Notes: generated from the letters alone by a model not told the origin. Positions 18,188 through 27,760 are shown, counted from the stretch's first letter. The stretch is DNA of 64,000 bases from Verrucomicrobiia bacterium (GCA_011525695.1 WYBX01000112.1:1-64000); one strand, 5' to 3'. Translations and numbers: made by a program.

Positions 18188-18253
18188 TCGGAGTTCCGAT
18201 GCTGCGCCCGGGGAACGCGCGCAACCCGGCGATATCAACGTGACCGCGGGGAT

Positions 18254-18283
18254 GCCCGTCGTAACGCCGCGTCCCCGACCGGC
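18254..18283. repeat. Dispersed 30-bp repeat, inverted relative to 15987-16016
   Basis: GCCCGTCGTAACGCCGCG followed by TCCCCGACCGGC. Its reverse complement aligns with 15987-16016 with about four mismatches. It lies in the 209-bp gap between aroE and the tctC-like gene; the rest of that gap shows nothing I can name. Confidence 0.55.
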
Positions 18284-18396
18284 GGACCTCAGTCGGAAAA
18301 ACGTTCGGTCGGACCCGCTCAGTCTCTTGGCTCTGGCCGGCCCGGCGAGTGGTTTTCGATGGCGTCCGGCGCCAGGGTTTGCACCCTCGCGGCATC

Positions 18397-19356
18397 ATGA
18401 CGCGCCCATCCCTCGCGTTCCTGTTGCTCGCGCTTGTTGCCTGCCCCTGCCGAGCCGCGGAATATCCCACCCGACCCATCACCTTCATCGTGCCCTGGGG
18501 TGCAGGAGGAGGCACCGACGCAGTCGGGCGGATCATGGCCTCGCTGCTGGAACGCGACCTCGGACGACCCGTCAATGTGGTCAACCGCACCGGCGGGAGT
18601 GGAGTCGTGGGTCACAGTGCCATCGCCCATGCGCGCCCCGACGGCTACACCATCGGCATCCTGACGGTCGAGATTGCGATGATGCACCATCAGGGCCTGA
18701 CGCGGCTCGATGGTTCGTCCTTCACCCCGCTGGGCCTGGTCAATCTGGATCCCACGGCGATCCAGGTCCGGGCCGACTCCCCCTACCAGACCCTCGGTGA
18801 CCTGATGAATGCGATTCGGGAACAGCCCGGGAAGCTCAAGGCCTCCGGCACGGCGCGGGGCGGGATCTGGCATGTCTCACTCTGCGGGCTGTTGCGCGAA
18901 CAGCGCATTGCGCCCGAGGCGGTCGTCTGGGTTCCCAGTGTCGGCAACGCGGCGGGGCTGCTGGATCTGGTCGCCGGAGGAGTCGACATCGTGCCGGGCT
19001 CGCATCCGGAGGGACGCTCGCTGATTGATGCCGGACGCGTCCGGAGCCTCGCGATCCTGGATGACAATCCATCGCAACTTTACCCGGCGGTGCCGACCGG
19101 CGCGCAGGCGATCGGCACGCGCTGGAGCATGGGCGCATGGCGGGGCATCGGTGCGCCCAAGCGGCTGCCCAAGCCGATTGCCGAGCGACTGCAGGCGGCG
19201 GTGAAGCGGGCCTATGACAGCCGCGAGTTCGCGGAATTCATGGCGCAGCGTGGCTTTGGGCGCAAATGGGCGGGCCCGGAGGAGTTCGCCGCCTTCATGG
19301 CCCGGGAGGATGAACAGATGGGTGAAATCATGCGGGCGCTCGGCCTCGCGCGCTGA
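18397..19356 (+). CDS. tctC: Tripartite tricarboxylate transporter substrate-binding protein (Bug/TctC family)
   Basis: A 319-residue extracytoplasmic solute receptor. The signal peptide occupies about 1-22 (LLLALVACPCRA). The mature protein opens YPTRPITFIVPWGAGGGTDAVGR, the hallmark of the Bug family. These proteins bind carboxylates such as citrate or tricarballylate and deliver them to TctAB. The start at 18397 is chosen for the signal peptide. tctB follows 17 bp after the stop, so this is the first gene of a tctCBA operon. The actual ligand is unknown. Confidence 0.92.
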   Translation: MTRPSLAFLLLALVACPCRAAEYPTRPITFIVPWGAGGGTDAVGRIMASLLERDLGRPVNVVNRTGGSGVVGHSAIAHARPDGYTIGILTVEIAMMHHQGLTRLDGSSFTPLGLVNLDPTAIQVRADSPYQTLGDLMNAIREQPGKLKASGTARGGIWHVSLCGLLREQRIAPEAVVWVPSVGNAAGLLDLVAGGVDIVPGSHPEGRSLIDAGRVRSLAILDDNPSQLYPAVPTGAQAIGTRWSMGAWRGIGAPKRLPKPIAERLQAAVKRAYDSREFAEFMAQRGFGRKWAGPEEFAAFMAREDEQMGEIMRALGLAR

Positions 19357-19373
19357 AACCGGAACCCTGGCGC

Positions 19374-19847
19374 ATGCGGGTCAACGACATCGTCTCCGGC
19401 ACGATTCTCCTGCTGCTCGGCGCCGCGGTGGCGGCGCATGCGCTGGGCTTCCCGGCCGCACATGGACAGACCATCGGGCCGGGCGTCTTCCCTGGGTCAA
19501 TCGGACTCGGTCTCGTCCTCGCCGGGGCGCTGCTGATGCGGTCCGGCTGGAGGCAGACCCCGCGGGCCCCGGCCGTTGAATGGGACGAGGGGCTGCGGCA
19601 GCCCCGGTTCGCGGCGAACGGCGCGCTGGTGATTGGCACCGTGATTTTCTATGCCCTCGCCGTCGAGCGCGTCGGTTTTTTCCCCAGCGCATTTGTGATG
19701 CTGGCCGTGCTCTTCCTGGCCTTCGGCGTGAGCCGCCGGTGGATCGCGCCGCTCGCGGCGGCCGTGACCTTCGGGCTGCATTTCGCCTTTTATTCCCTGC
19801 TGAGCGTGCCCCTGCCCTGGGGCTGGCTCGAACGATTCGCCTGGTGA
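19374..19847 (+). CDS. tctB: Tripartite tricarboxylate transporter small membrane subunit
   Basis: A 157-residue integral membrane protein with about four hydrophobic segments, matching TctB. It pairs with TctA to form the sodium-driven permease. The position between tctC and tctA and the 4-bp overlap of its stop with the tctA start (GTGA) indicate translational coupling. TctB sequences are poorly conserved, so the call leans on size, topology and context. Confidence 0.88.
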   Translation: MRVNDIVSGTILLLLGAAVAAHALGFPAAHGQTIGPGVFPGSIGLGLVLAGALLMRSGWRQTPRAPAVEWDEGLRQPRFAANGALVIGTVIFYALAVERVGFFPSAFVMLAVLFLAFGVSRRWIAPLAAAVTFGLHFAFYSLLSVPLPWGWLERFAW

Positions 19848-21346
19848 CCCACGTACTCGAAGCATTTCAACTCGTGCTGGACCCTGGCGTGCTGGGCACG
19901 GTGCTGCTCGCGGCCCTGTTTGGACTCTTCGTCGGCGCGGTGCCCGGGCTCACCGCGACGATGGCGACGGCGTTGCTGGTGCCGGTCACGTTCCTCATGG
20001 CGCCGGTGCCGGCGATTGCGTGCATGGTGACGGCGTCCGCGATGGCGATCTTCGCGGGCGACATCCCGGGCGCCCTGCTGCGGATGCCGGGAACGCCGGC
20101 TTCGGCGGCGTATTGCGAGGAAGCCAATGCCATGACCCGGAAGGGACAGGCGGAACGCGTGCTCGGTGCGAGCCTGGTCTGCTCGGTCGTCGGCGGGCTC
20201 TTCGGGATCATCGTGCTTGTGACCACCGCGCCGCTGCTGGCAGAGTTTGCGCTCCAGTTCAGCTCGTTCGAATACTTCTGGCTCGTCCTGCTCGGGCTGA
20301 CGTGCGCCGTGTTCATTGCTCCGGGCCGCCCGCTGAAGGGGATGGTTTCGCTGCTGATCGGACTCCTGATCGCGACCGTCGGCTTCGAGAACCCGGCGGC
20401 GTATCCAAGGTTCACCTTCGGGACGGAGGCCCTGATGAGCGGGCTGCAGCTGACCCCCGTGATGATCGGCATGTTCGCGGTTTCAGAGGTGATCCGCCAT
20501 GCGTTGGCGCCCGCCGGCCCGGCTCACCTCCCGGCGCGGGGCATGGGGCGGATTTTTCGCGGGCAGGGCACGCTCCTGCGGCAGCAAGCCGTGCCGGTCC
20601 TGCGCGGCAGCGCGCTCGGCACCGCGATCGGCGCGCTGCCCGGCGCGGGTGCCGACATTGCCGCGTGGATCGCCTATGGCATTTCGAAGCGTTTCTCCCG
20701 GACGCCGGAAAAGTTCGGCACCGGCCACATCGAGGGGGTGGTCGAGGCCGGGGCGGCGAACAACAGCGCGCTGGCCGCGGCGTGGATTCCCGCGCTGGTG
20801 TTCGGCATCCCCGGCGATTCCATCACCGCGATTGTCATCGGCGTGCTCTACATGAAGGGGATGAACCCCGGCCCCACGCTCTTCATCGAAAACCCGCAGA
20901 ACATCTACGCGGTGTTCATCGTTTTCCTCCTCGCGAACCTGCTGTTGCTGCCGCTGGGCTGGATGGCGATCAAGCTCGCGAAGAATGTCCTGCGGGTGCC
21001 CCGCCGCGTCCTGATGCCCATCATCCTGCTCTTCTGCGTCGTCGGGGCCTTCGCGATCAACAATTCCGTCTTCGATGTCGGCGTGATGCTGGCCTTCGGG
21101 CTGCTGGCCTTCGGGCTGGAGGCGAACCGGTTTCCCATCGCGCCCACCATCCTCGGCCTGGTCCTCGGCGGGATGCTGGAGCAGAACCTGGTGACTTCGC
21201 TGATCAAGGCGGATGGGAACCCCGCCGCCTTCTTCGCGCGGCCGCTGGCTGCCGGCCTGGGGGTAGCGACCATCCTGATCTGGCTCTCACCCCTGATCCG
21301 CCGGGCGTTAAGAAGACGGACCGCGGCCGCGACAGTGCTCCATTAG
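19844..21346 (+). CDS. tctA: Tripartite tricarboxylate transporter large membrane subunit
   Basis: A 500-residue permease with about twelve membrane segments. Conserved TctA stretches are the Gly-rich FVGAVPGLTATMATALLVP near the N-terminus, GDIPGALLRMPGTPASAAYCEEA, and the repeat-half ALPGAGADIAAWIAYG plus FGIPGDSITAIVIGVLYM. The GTG at 19844 overlaps the tctB stop by 4 bp and gives the family's normal length; an open frame upstream to 19580 lies over tctB and is not used. Confidence 0.94.
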   Translation: MTHVLEAFQLVLDPGVLGTVLLAALFGLFVGAVPGLTATMATALLVPVTFLMAPVPAIACMVTASAMAIFAGDIPGALLRMPGTPASAAYCEEANAMTRKGQAERVLGASLVCSVVGGLFGIIVLVTTAPLLAEFALQFSSFEYFWLVLLGLTCAVFIAPGRPLKGMVSLLIGLLIATVGFENPAAYPRFTFGTEALMSGLQLTPVMIGMFAVSEVIRHALAPAGPAHLPARGMGRIFRGQGTLLRQQAVPVLRGSALGTAIGALPGAGADIAAWIAYGISKRFSRTPEKFGTGHIEGVVEAGAANNSALAAAWIPALVFGIPGDSITAIVIGVLYMKGMNPGPTLFIENPQNIYAVFIVFLLANLLLLPLGWMAIKLAKNVLRVPRRVLMPIILLFCVVGAFAINNSVFDVGVMLAFGLLAFGLEANRFPIAPTILGLVLGGMLEQNLVTSLIKADGNPAAFFARPLAAGLGVATILIWLSPLIRRALRRRTAAATVLH

Positions 21347-21514
21347 GAGCCCGCCGCTCCTGCGTGCGGCCGCTTATCTCGGTCGGCAAATCCCGGAAAT
21401 CCGTTGTCTCGGCGGGGGCCGGCCGGCATTCGAGTCGGGCCGCGTACGGGCGCCCGGAACCATCCCAGGTTACGGGCAGGTACTCACCGCGCGGTTAGCG
21501 CTTTCTTCGTTTTC

Positions 21515-22984
21515 ATGAGCGACAACTCCTCCTACCCGACCGAGGTCAAATTTTTCAGCGGCGAGGATCTCCCGCTGGAACTCCACAAGGTGCGCGTGGT
21601 GCAGAAGCTGCACCTCCGGCCGGTGGAGGAACGCCACCGCGCGATGGACGCGGCCGGCTACAATACGTTCCTGCTCCACACCCGCGATCTGTTCCTGGAC
21701 ATGCTGACGGACAGCGGCACCAACGCGATGAGCGATCAGCAAACCGCCGCGATGATGGTGGCCGACGACGCCTATGCCGGCTCCGCCAGCTTCGCCCGAA
21801 TGCAGGAGGCTATCCGGGAGGTCTTCGGGACCGCCCACGTGCTGCCAGTCCACCAGGGTCGCGCCGCGGAGAACATCATTTCCAAGACGTTCATCAAGCC
21901 GGGCGACGTGATCCCGATGAACTACCACTTCACGACCACCAAGGCGCACATCGACATCAATGGCGGCCGGATCCTGGAAATCTTCACGAACGAGGCACTG
22001 AAGATCAAAAGCTCGCATCCCTTCAAGGGGAACCTCGACCTGGGGAAACTCGAAGCCGCGATCGCCGAGTTCGGCACCGGCCGGATTCCCTACGTCCGGA
22101 TGGAGGCATCGACCAACCTGATAGGCGGGCAGCCATTCTCGATGCAGAATCTGCGCGAGGTCCGGGCCATCACGCGCCGGCACGGAATCATGCTCGTGCT
22201 CGATGTCAGTCTCGTTGGCGAAAATGTCTGGCTGATCAAGCAGCGGGAGCCCGAGTTCAAGAACACCAGCATCAAGGACATCCTGCTCGAATTCTGCGGG
22301 CTTGCGGATCTGATCTATTTTTCCAGCCGGAAAGTCAGTTCGACCCGCGGCGGGGCGATCGCCACCAACCGGCTCGATCTCTTCAACCGGATGAAGGATC
22401 TGGTGCCGCTCTACGAGGGCTTCCTGACTTACGGTGGAATGTCGGTGCGCGAAATCGAGGCGATGGCGGTCGGGTTGCGCGAGACCATTGACGACACGAT
22501 CATCAGCCAGTCGCCGGCCTTCATCCGTTGGCTGGTCAACGATCTCGATGCGGCCGGCGTGCCGGTGGTCACCCCCGCCGGCGGGCTCGGGGCCCACGTG
22601 GATGCGCGCGGTTTTCTCCCGCACGTCCCGCAGTCCGAGTACCCTGCCGGCGCGCTCGCAGCCGCCTTCTACATCGCCTCGGGCACCCGCGGGATGGAGC
22701 GCGGCACGATTTCCAGCGTGCGCGATGAACAGGGCAACGATGTGCTGGCGGATGTGGAACTGCTGCGGCTGGCGCTGCCACGCCGCGTCTTCACGCTTTC
22801 CCAGGTGAAATATGTCGCCGATCGGCTGAAGTGGCTGCACGCGAACCGGCACCTGGTGGGCGGGCTGAAGTTCGTCGAGGAACCGAAGGTCCTGCGCTTC
22901 TTCCTTGGCCGGCTCGCGCCCACCAGCGACTGGCCGGCGAAACTGGTCGCGCAGTTCCGGCGCGACTTCGGCGAAAGTCTCTGA
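21515..22984 (+). CDS. Beta-eliminating lyase, tryptophanase/tyrosine phenol-lyase family
   Basis: A 489-residue fold-type I PLP enzyme. LTDSGTNAMSDQQ (about 67-79) and PVHQGRAAEN match tyrosine phenol-lyase and tryptophanase, which cleave their amino acids to phenol or indole, pyruvate and ammonia. The predicted PLP lysine is Lys273 in YFSSRKVSSTRGG. The two classic enzymes have Lys-Lys there; this protein has Arg-Lys, and it also differs around MNYHFTTTKAHIDINGG. It may be a third subgroup with another substrate. The ATG at 21515 follows a non-coding-looking stretch. It converges on the ArsR gene. Confidence 0.82.
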   Translation: MSDNSSYPTEVKFFSGEDLPLELHKVRVVQKLHLRPVEERHRAMDAAGYNTFLLHTRDLFLDMLTDSGTNAMSDQQTAAMMVADDAYAGSASFARMQEAIREVFGTAHVLPVHQGRAAENIISKTFIKPGDVIPMNYHFTTTKAHIDINGGRILEIFTNEALKIKSSHPFKGNLDLGKLEAAIAEFGTGRIPYVRMEASTNLIGGQPFSMQNLREVRAITRRHGIMLVLDVSLVGENVWLIKQREPEFKNTSIKDILLEFCGLADLIYFSSRKVSSTRGGAIATNRLDLFNRMKDLVPLYEGFLTYGGMSVREIEAMAVGLRETIDDTIISQSPAFIRWLVNDLDAAGVPVVTPAGGLGAHVDARGFLPHVPQSEYPAGALAAAFYIASGTRGMERGTISSVRDEQGNDVLADVELLRLALPRRVFTLSQVKYVADRLKWLHANRHLVGGLKFVEEPKVLRFFLGRLAPTSDWPAKLVAQFRRDFGESL

Positions 22985-23004
22985 GCCGAAACAATTCGCT
23001 TGGG

Positions 23005-23033
23005 AACCGCGAATCTTCGCGCTCTTCGCGGTT
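23005..23033. terminator. Bidirectional terminator hairpin
   Basis: Perfect 9-bp arms AACCGCGAA (23005-23013) and TTCGCGGTT (23025-23033) around an 11-nt loop, between the stops of the convergent lyase and ArsR genes. There is no strong T-tract on either side. Confidence 0.6.
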
Positions 23034-23058
23034 CAACTCCGGAACTGTCCACCTGCGC

Positions 23059-23412
23059 CTATGGTTTCAAGCTGCCCCCGTTGAAGGCGCCGGCCTGTCG
23101 CGCGAGCTGCTTCTCGATGCTGCCGCAGACGAGGTCGCACAGGGTAAGGATCGAGGGATCGGCGATGGAGTAGAACACCTGCAGCCCCTCCTTCCGGCGG
23201 CTGAGGACATGCGCGTGCGTCAGGGTCTGGAGGTGCCGCGACACATTGGCCTGCGTTCCGCCGGTTTCGGCCACGAGGGCACCCACACTTTTCTCGGTCT
23301 TGAAAAGTGCATGGATAAGCCGCAGGCGCATCGGTTCCGCCAGCACGGCGAAACGGCGGGCGATCAGGTCAAGCGCCTCATCAGAGAGCGCACGGGTGGG
23401 TTTGGCGGACAT
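23059..23412 (-). CDS. ArsR-family winged-helix transcriptional regulator
   Basis: A 117-residue ArsR/SmtB-type regulator. The helix-turn-helix is GTQANVSRHLQTLTHAHVLSR (about 52-72), followed by the wing REGLQVFYSI-like segment. The classic metal-binding ELCVC motif is absent; two Cys occur instead near the C-terminus (LCDLVCG, about 92-98), which could sense thiols, sulfide or metals. It is divergent from the SLC13 transporter across about 270 bp that shows no other gene, so it may control that transporter. Confidence 0.88.
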   Translation of the reverse strand: MSAKPTRALSDEALDLIARRFAVLAEPMRLRLIHALFKTEKSVGALVAETGGTQANVSRHLQTLTHAHVLSRRKEGLQVFYSIADPSILTLCDLVCGSIEKQLARQAGAFNGGSLKP

Positions 23413-23684
23413 GCGCGGCGTAAGGAACTGAATCTTCCGCCAGGTTCAAGTTTGCGCGAGCGCGGAGACGGCGCGAATCGGGGGTGCGTTCGCGCTGGTC
23501 GCATGGCTTCTCCCGCGTTCGGCCGGCGGCGTCGGGCCATCGAACTCCGGCCTTCCGGGCCGAGGCAACCCGGGACGATCGCGAGGCAGCGTGGGTGCGC
23601 TTGCATTTGGCGCTGCCCGCACCTTGCTTCCACTTGCAGCTCGAAGCCGTGAGCATGGATTGAGGCCGTGAGCCGCGACTGGAA

Positions 23685-25550
23685 ATGCTGACCCTACCCC
23701 AGATCCTGCTCCTCGCCATCGTCGCCGGCACAGTGGGAATGTTCCTTTGGGGGCGCTGGCGGCACGACATGGTGGCCGTGGGGGCCCTGCTGGCCTGCGT
23801 CTTCGCCGGCATCGTGCCGCCGGAACACGCGTTCGCCGGCTTTGGCCACCCGGCCGTCGTCACGGTGGCCTGCGTGCTGGTCTTGAGCCGGGGCCTGCTC
23901 AGTTCCGGGGCGATCGATGCGGTCACCCAACGGCTCCTGCCAATCGCCGCCGGGCCGACGGTGACAATCGGAATCCTGACCGCACTGGGCGCCACACTGT
24001 CGGCCTTCATGAACAATGTCGGCGCCCTCGCGCTGCTCATGCCGGTGGCCATTCAGATCGCCTCGAAGCAGTCCCTGCCGCCGGGCCGGGTGCTGATGCC
24101 ACTGGCCTTCGGTTCGATTCTCGGCGGGATGATGACGCTCATTGGAACGCCGCCGAACCTGATCGTATCGGCCTTCCGCGCACAGGTGAACGGAACCGGT
24201 TTCGCCATGTTCGATTTTTCACCCGTGGGCGTGGCGGTGGCCGCCGGCGGCGTGTTGTTCGTCGTCCTCCTCGGCTGGCGGCTGGTCCCGTCACGCGAGC
24301 GGCCCGGCGCCGGAGGGTTCGACATCGGCACGTACATGACGGAGGCGCAGATCACCGCTGAAAGCAGCACGGTGGGAAAGACCCTGCGCGAAATCGGCAG
24401 CATCCTGGAAGAGGCGGATGCCCAGGTCGTCGGCATGGTGCGCAACGAATATCGAGTCTCGGCTCCGGACGCCGGGCGCATCCTCCAGGCGGGCGACATC
24501 CTGGTGATCGAAGCCGAGCCGGAATCGCTCGCCACCGTCCTTTCCTCGCTGGGGCTGAAACTGACGGAGGATGTACCCGTCAAGACCGCATCGGATGAGC
24601 GAGCTGCGAAGCTTCCCGGTCCGGCCGGCGCCGGCGACGGGGAAAATCCCGCCGGGAAAGCATCCGACAAGAAGAGTCGGCATTTCGAGGAGGAGAAGAG
24701 CGCCTTGATCGAGCTGACCGCGCGGCCCGGCACCAGCTTGATCGGCCGCTCGGCGGCCGATTTGCATCTGCGCACCCGGCATCGGATCAATCTGCTCGCC
24801 CTGTCGCGACAAGGCCGGCGCTCCATTCGCCGGCTGCGTTCCGAGCGGATAGCGGCGGGTGACGTGCTGCTGATGCAGGGTTCGCCGGAAGCGGTGATGA
24901 ATTTTGCATCGGAATTCGGCTGCGTGCCGCTGGCGCCGCGCACGCTGCGCATCCCCGATCGACGGCAGGCGATTGCCGCTTCGGCGATCCTGGCTGCGGC
25001 CGTCGCGGGTGCGGCGCTCGGGCTGGTGCCGGCGGCCGTTTCGTTTGCCGCCGGCGTGCTCGCGAGCATGGCATTGCGGGTGGTCTCGCCGCGCGCGGTC
25101 TACGAGGCGGTGGACTGGCCGGTTGTCGTGTTGCTGGCGGCCCTGATTCCCGTGGCCGGCGCAATGGCTTCCACCGGCGCCGCAAACGTGATTGCCGGGC
25201 TCCTGCTGGACACGGTCGTGCATGGGCACGCTGTCGTGGGGCTGGCGCTGATCCTGGTGGTCACCATGACCCTGTCCGATTTCATGAACAATGCCGCCAC
25301 CGCAGCCATGATGTGCCCGATTGCGATCAGCACGGCCTCGCAGCTCGAGGCCAGACCCGATTCCTTCCTGATGGCAGTGGCGATCGGTGCCTCCTGCGCC
25401 TTCCTCACTCCGATCGGACACCAGAACAACACGCTCATCCTGGGGCCCGGCGGGTTGCGGTTCGGCGATTATTGGCGGCTGGGACTGCCGCTGGAGCTGC
25501 TCGTGCTGGCGATCAGCATCCCGCTGTTGCTGCGGTTCTGGCCGCTCTAG
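23685..25550 (+). CDS. SLC13/DASS-type anion permease with two TrkA-C (RCK_C) domains
   Basis: A 621-residue transporter. Two membrane halves carry the paired hairpin motifs: SAFMNNVGALALLMP and LIGTPPNLIVS in the first half, and SDFMNNAATAAMMCP with ASCAFLTPIGHQNN in the second. Between them lies a cytoplasmic insert (about 200-410) with two TrkA-C-like domains separated by a charged linker. This architecture is common in bacterial sulfate or dicarboxylate carriers. With sulfate-activation genes later in the window, sulfate uptake is possible but not shown. Divergent from the ArsR gene. Confidence 0.87.
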   Translation: MLTLPQILLLAIVAGTVGMFLWGRWRHDMVAVGALLACVFAGIVPPEHAFAGFGHPAVVTVACVLVLSRGLLSSGAIDAVTQRLLPIAAGPTVTIGILTALGATLSAFMNNVGALALLMPVAIQIASKQSLPPGRVLMPLAFGSILGGMMTLIGTPPNLIVSAFRAQVNGTGFAMFDFSPVGVAVAAGGVLFVVLLGWRLVPSRERPGAGGFDIGTYMTEAQITAESSTVGKTLREIGSILEEADAQVVGMVRNEYRVSAPDAGRILQAGDILVIEAEPESLATVLSSLGLKLTEDVPVKTASDERAAKLPGPAGAGDGENPAGKASDKKSRHFEEEKSALIELTARPGTSLIGRSAADLHLRTRHRINLLALSRQGRRSIRRLRSERIAAGDVLLMQGSPEAVMNFASEFGCVPLAPRTLRIPDRRQAIAASAILAAAVAGAALGLVPAAVSFAAGVLASMALRVVSPRAVYEAVDWPVVVLLAALIPVAGAMASTGAANVIAGLLLDTVVHGHAVVGLALILVVTMTLSDFMNNAATAAMMCPIAISTASQLEARPDSFLMAVAIGASCAFLTPIGHQNNTLILGPGGLRFGDYWRLGLPLELLVLAISIPLLLRFWPL

Positions 25551-25615
25551 CAGCGTGTGGACTTAGCATTCGACTGTACGGGTCGGAAGGAAGCAACGTA
25601 GCAACACGCTGCTAG
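25547..25615. terminator. Inverted repeat between convergent stops
   Basis: Perfect 12-bp arms CTAGCAGCGTGT (25547-25558) and ACACGCTGCTAG (25604-25615) flank a 45-bp interior. The left arm includes the stop codon of the SLC13 gene; the right arm ends 6 bp before the stop of the DMT gene. Probably a shared terminator. The CTAGCAG start resembles the element at 13505. Confidence 0.65.
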
Positions 25616-25621
25616 TTCGAC

Positions 25622-26491
25622 TCATTCCGTCATCAGCCAGATGGCCGTGATGGCGAAGACCATGCCGGCGAAATGCGCCGGCAGCGGCAGCCGGCCATAC
25701 AGCATCAGTGAAAGGACGATGGTGATGACGGGCGCGAGCGCATTTGTCATCGGGGCGACGATGATGGCCTTGCCATAGCGAAATGCATAAACGATCAGCA
25801 GTGCGCCAATGGAGTTGAGCACATGGATCATGGCGGCCAGCCAGGGGCCGCGGAATCCCCAGTTGATCGGCGCCGCGAAATCCGTCATCGCCAGCGCGAC
25901 CGGGATCAGCAGCAGCGCGGTGGCCGCCATGTAGACAAAGATGCTCTCGGCCGCCATCCGCTCGTTGGAAAACTTCATCACATAGGCCTGGAATCCCCAG
26001 GCGAAAAACGCGCCGAAGGCGAGGGCGAGCCACAGGTAGCCGCGAATCACCGTGCCATCCGGCGGCGCGTACGAGAGCAGGATCAAGGCCGGCAGCGCGA
26101 GGGCGATGCCGATCCACTGGCGGCGCCGCGCGCGTTCCTTGAGCAGCGATACCGACAATGCGATGGTGACGAGCGGGCTGAGCGAGATGATCGGAAAGAC
26201 GATGTAGGCCGGCCCCCGCTTCAGCGCCTCGAAGAGCACGAGCTGGCCCCCCGCGCCGGTCAGGCCCACCACCGTGCCGAGCAGGATCGAACGGGGATCG
26301 CGATCGAGCCGCCACCCGTTCAGCCGCAGCGCCACCAGCGCACAGGGAATCATCGTCAGCGTCCAGACCGAATAGCCCAGCGTGGGCGGAAATCCCGCCT
26401 TCTCCGGCAGCTCGATCAGTGCGCCCCAGACGCCCCAGCAGGCGGTCGTGATCAGTGCGAACAGCAGCCAGGGTCGCCGCGGGGCCGGCAC
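25622..26491 (-). CDS. EamA/DMT-superfamily transporter
   Basis: A 289-residue integral membrane protein with ten predicted helices arranged as two EamA repeats. The N-terminal WLLFALITTACWGVWGAL and the mid-protein SPLVTIALSVSLLKERARRRQWIGI segment (the conserved Glu-containing end of the first repeat) are typical of drug/metabolite transporters. Substrate cannot be predicted. Divergent from the acetyltransferase gene across about 130 bp. Confidence 0.88.
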   Translation of the reverse strand: MPAPRRPWLLFALITTACWGVWGALIELPEKAGFPPTLGYSVWTLTMIPCALVALRLNGWRLDRDPRSILLGTVVGLTGAGGQLVLFEALKRGPAYIVFPIISLSPLVTIALSVSLLKERARRRQWIGIALALPALILLSYAPPDGTVIRGYLWLALAFGAFFAWGFQAYVMKFSNERMAAESIFVYMAATALLLIPVALAMTDFAAPINWGFRGPWLAAMIHVLNSIGALLIVYAFRYGKAIIVAPMTNALAPVITIVLSLMLYGRLPLPAHFAGMVFAITAIWLMTE

Positions 26492-26621
26492 GGATCCGGG
26501 ATGGGGGCGTCTCCTGGCTCGCGAGTTCTCGGGTCACGCGCGCCAGCGCAACAGCCAAGGGAAATGTTGCAACATTTTTATCTTGTTGCAGCCTCCGCCG
26601 AATCCGGTTTCCCCGGAGCCC

Positions 26622-27620
26622 ATGCAGATCGACCTTCCTTCCGCCACCCTCCGCAGTGGTGAACGCGTCGCCGCCGCGATTATCGAGGGTCCCGACCCCG
26701 CCTGGGCCGACCGGCTCGAACGGCTGCTGCTGCACAAGGGCGATCCGTGGACCTGGGAGAACACCGAGCTGCTGCGCGAATCCACCGGCGTCGGGGCCAG
26801 GTTCTACATCCTGCATCGGGACGGAAGGCCCTTTTCCAACGTGCTCCTCACCGAGACGGCCGGCGTCGCCATGCTCGGCCACGTCTGGACCGAGCCGCCA
26901 GACCGCCGCACCGGCGCCAGCTCGATTCTGATGGAGGCGCTGATGGCGGATTTCCGGAAGCGCCGTGGCCGCGCGATCTTCCTCGGCACCGATTATGACA
27001 CGCCGCCATGGCATTACTACCATCGGCGCGGGTTCGAAGCGGTGGAGCCGGGCAGCGGATACATGGAACTTTACGTTGAGCCGCGCGCCGACTTCGAACG
27101 AGCCTGGTTCGGGGCCACCGAGACCGTGATCGAGCGACTGGACTGGAAGCACTGGGCGACCTCCACTCCGCTCTGCATCGGCGGCTTCGAAGGCGCCGTG
27201 CGACTGGCGGGCGTGCAACTGGTCGGCCGCATCTGCAGCGAGACCCCGCTGCTGCCGTTGATTCGCGAGGAGCGGCGGCGCCAGCGGACTGGCGACCCAT
27301 CCCGCGCCTGCGTCCTGCGCGACGCGGCTGGACCGGGTGTGCTGGGGATTGCATGCCGGCGGCCACATCCACTCTGGCCGTACACGGATCTGCTCGACGT
27401 CTACTGCCATCCCGCCTGGTGGCATCGGGCCGCAGAAATGTGCGCGACCGTTTCATTTGGCGCGGCCAAGCGCACGCTCGCATACGCCGATTCGGCCCAT
27501 GCAAGAAAATGCGCCATTCTGCGGGAAGCCGGGCTTGAGCCGGCGGCGACGCTGCCTCAATGGGCCCCGGTCCCCTCGGATGCCCCACGGGTGGATGTCA
27601 CGGTTTTCGCGCAGGGCTGA
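26622..27620 (+). CDS. GNAT-type N-acetyltransferase, probably two tandem domains
   Basis: A 332-residue protein. The N-terminal half reads as a GNAT acetyltransferase: a beta-strand with NVLLTETAGVAMLGHVWTEP, then a short acetyl-CoA-loop-like PDRRTGASSILMEALM and a terminal HYYHRRGFEAVEPG. The C-terminal half ends RKCAILREAGLEPAATLPQW, again like a GNAT end, so a second degenerate domain is likely. The acceptor is unknown. ATG 26622 follows GGAG at about 26614; the longer open frame from 26382 overlaps the divergent DMT gene and is rejected. Confidence 0.78.
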   Translation: MQIDLPSATLRSGERVAAAIIEGPDPAWADRLERLLLHKGDPWTWENTELLRESTGVGARFYILHRDGRPFSNVLLTETAGVAMLGHVWTEPPDRRTGASSILMEALMADFRKRRGRAIFLGTDYDTPPWHYYHRRGFEAVEPGSGYMELYVEPRADFERAWFGATETVIERLDWKHWATSTPLCIGGFEGAVRLAGVQLVGRICSETPLLPLIREERRRQRTGDPSRACVLRDAAGPGVLGIACRRPHPLWPYTDLLDVYCHPAWWHRAAEMCATVSFGAAKRTLAYADSAHARKCAILREAGLEPAATLPQWAPVPSDAPRVDVTVFAQG

Positions 27621-27654
27621 TCCGAAACGCATTAGACGCGGCGGGTCCGAACTT

Positions 27655-27760
27655 CGTACATGGAGGGCCGGGCTCCGTCACGGCCATGAATATCGATGGG
27701 CTGCGCAGAATGCGTTTCCCATCGGTTTGTGGACGACACGGGTCGTCCCTCCACTCAAAT
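27655..27760. repeat. Dispersed composite repeat, copy B
   Basis: Box 1 (CATGGAGGGCCGGGCTCCG, then TCACGGCCAT) is followed by ATCGATGGGCTGCGCAGAATG and box 2 (GGTTTGTGGACGACACGG, then GTCGTCCCTCC). It aligns along its whole length with the reverse complement of copy C at about 46375-46490. The 310-bp gap 27621-27931 holds this element and, at 27917-27935, a TCTGACGGGCTGCTACTA segment related to the element at 13505; no gene is seen. Confidence 0.75.
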
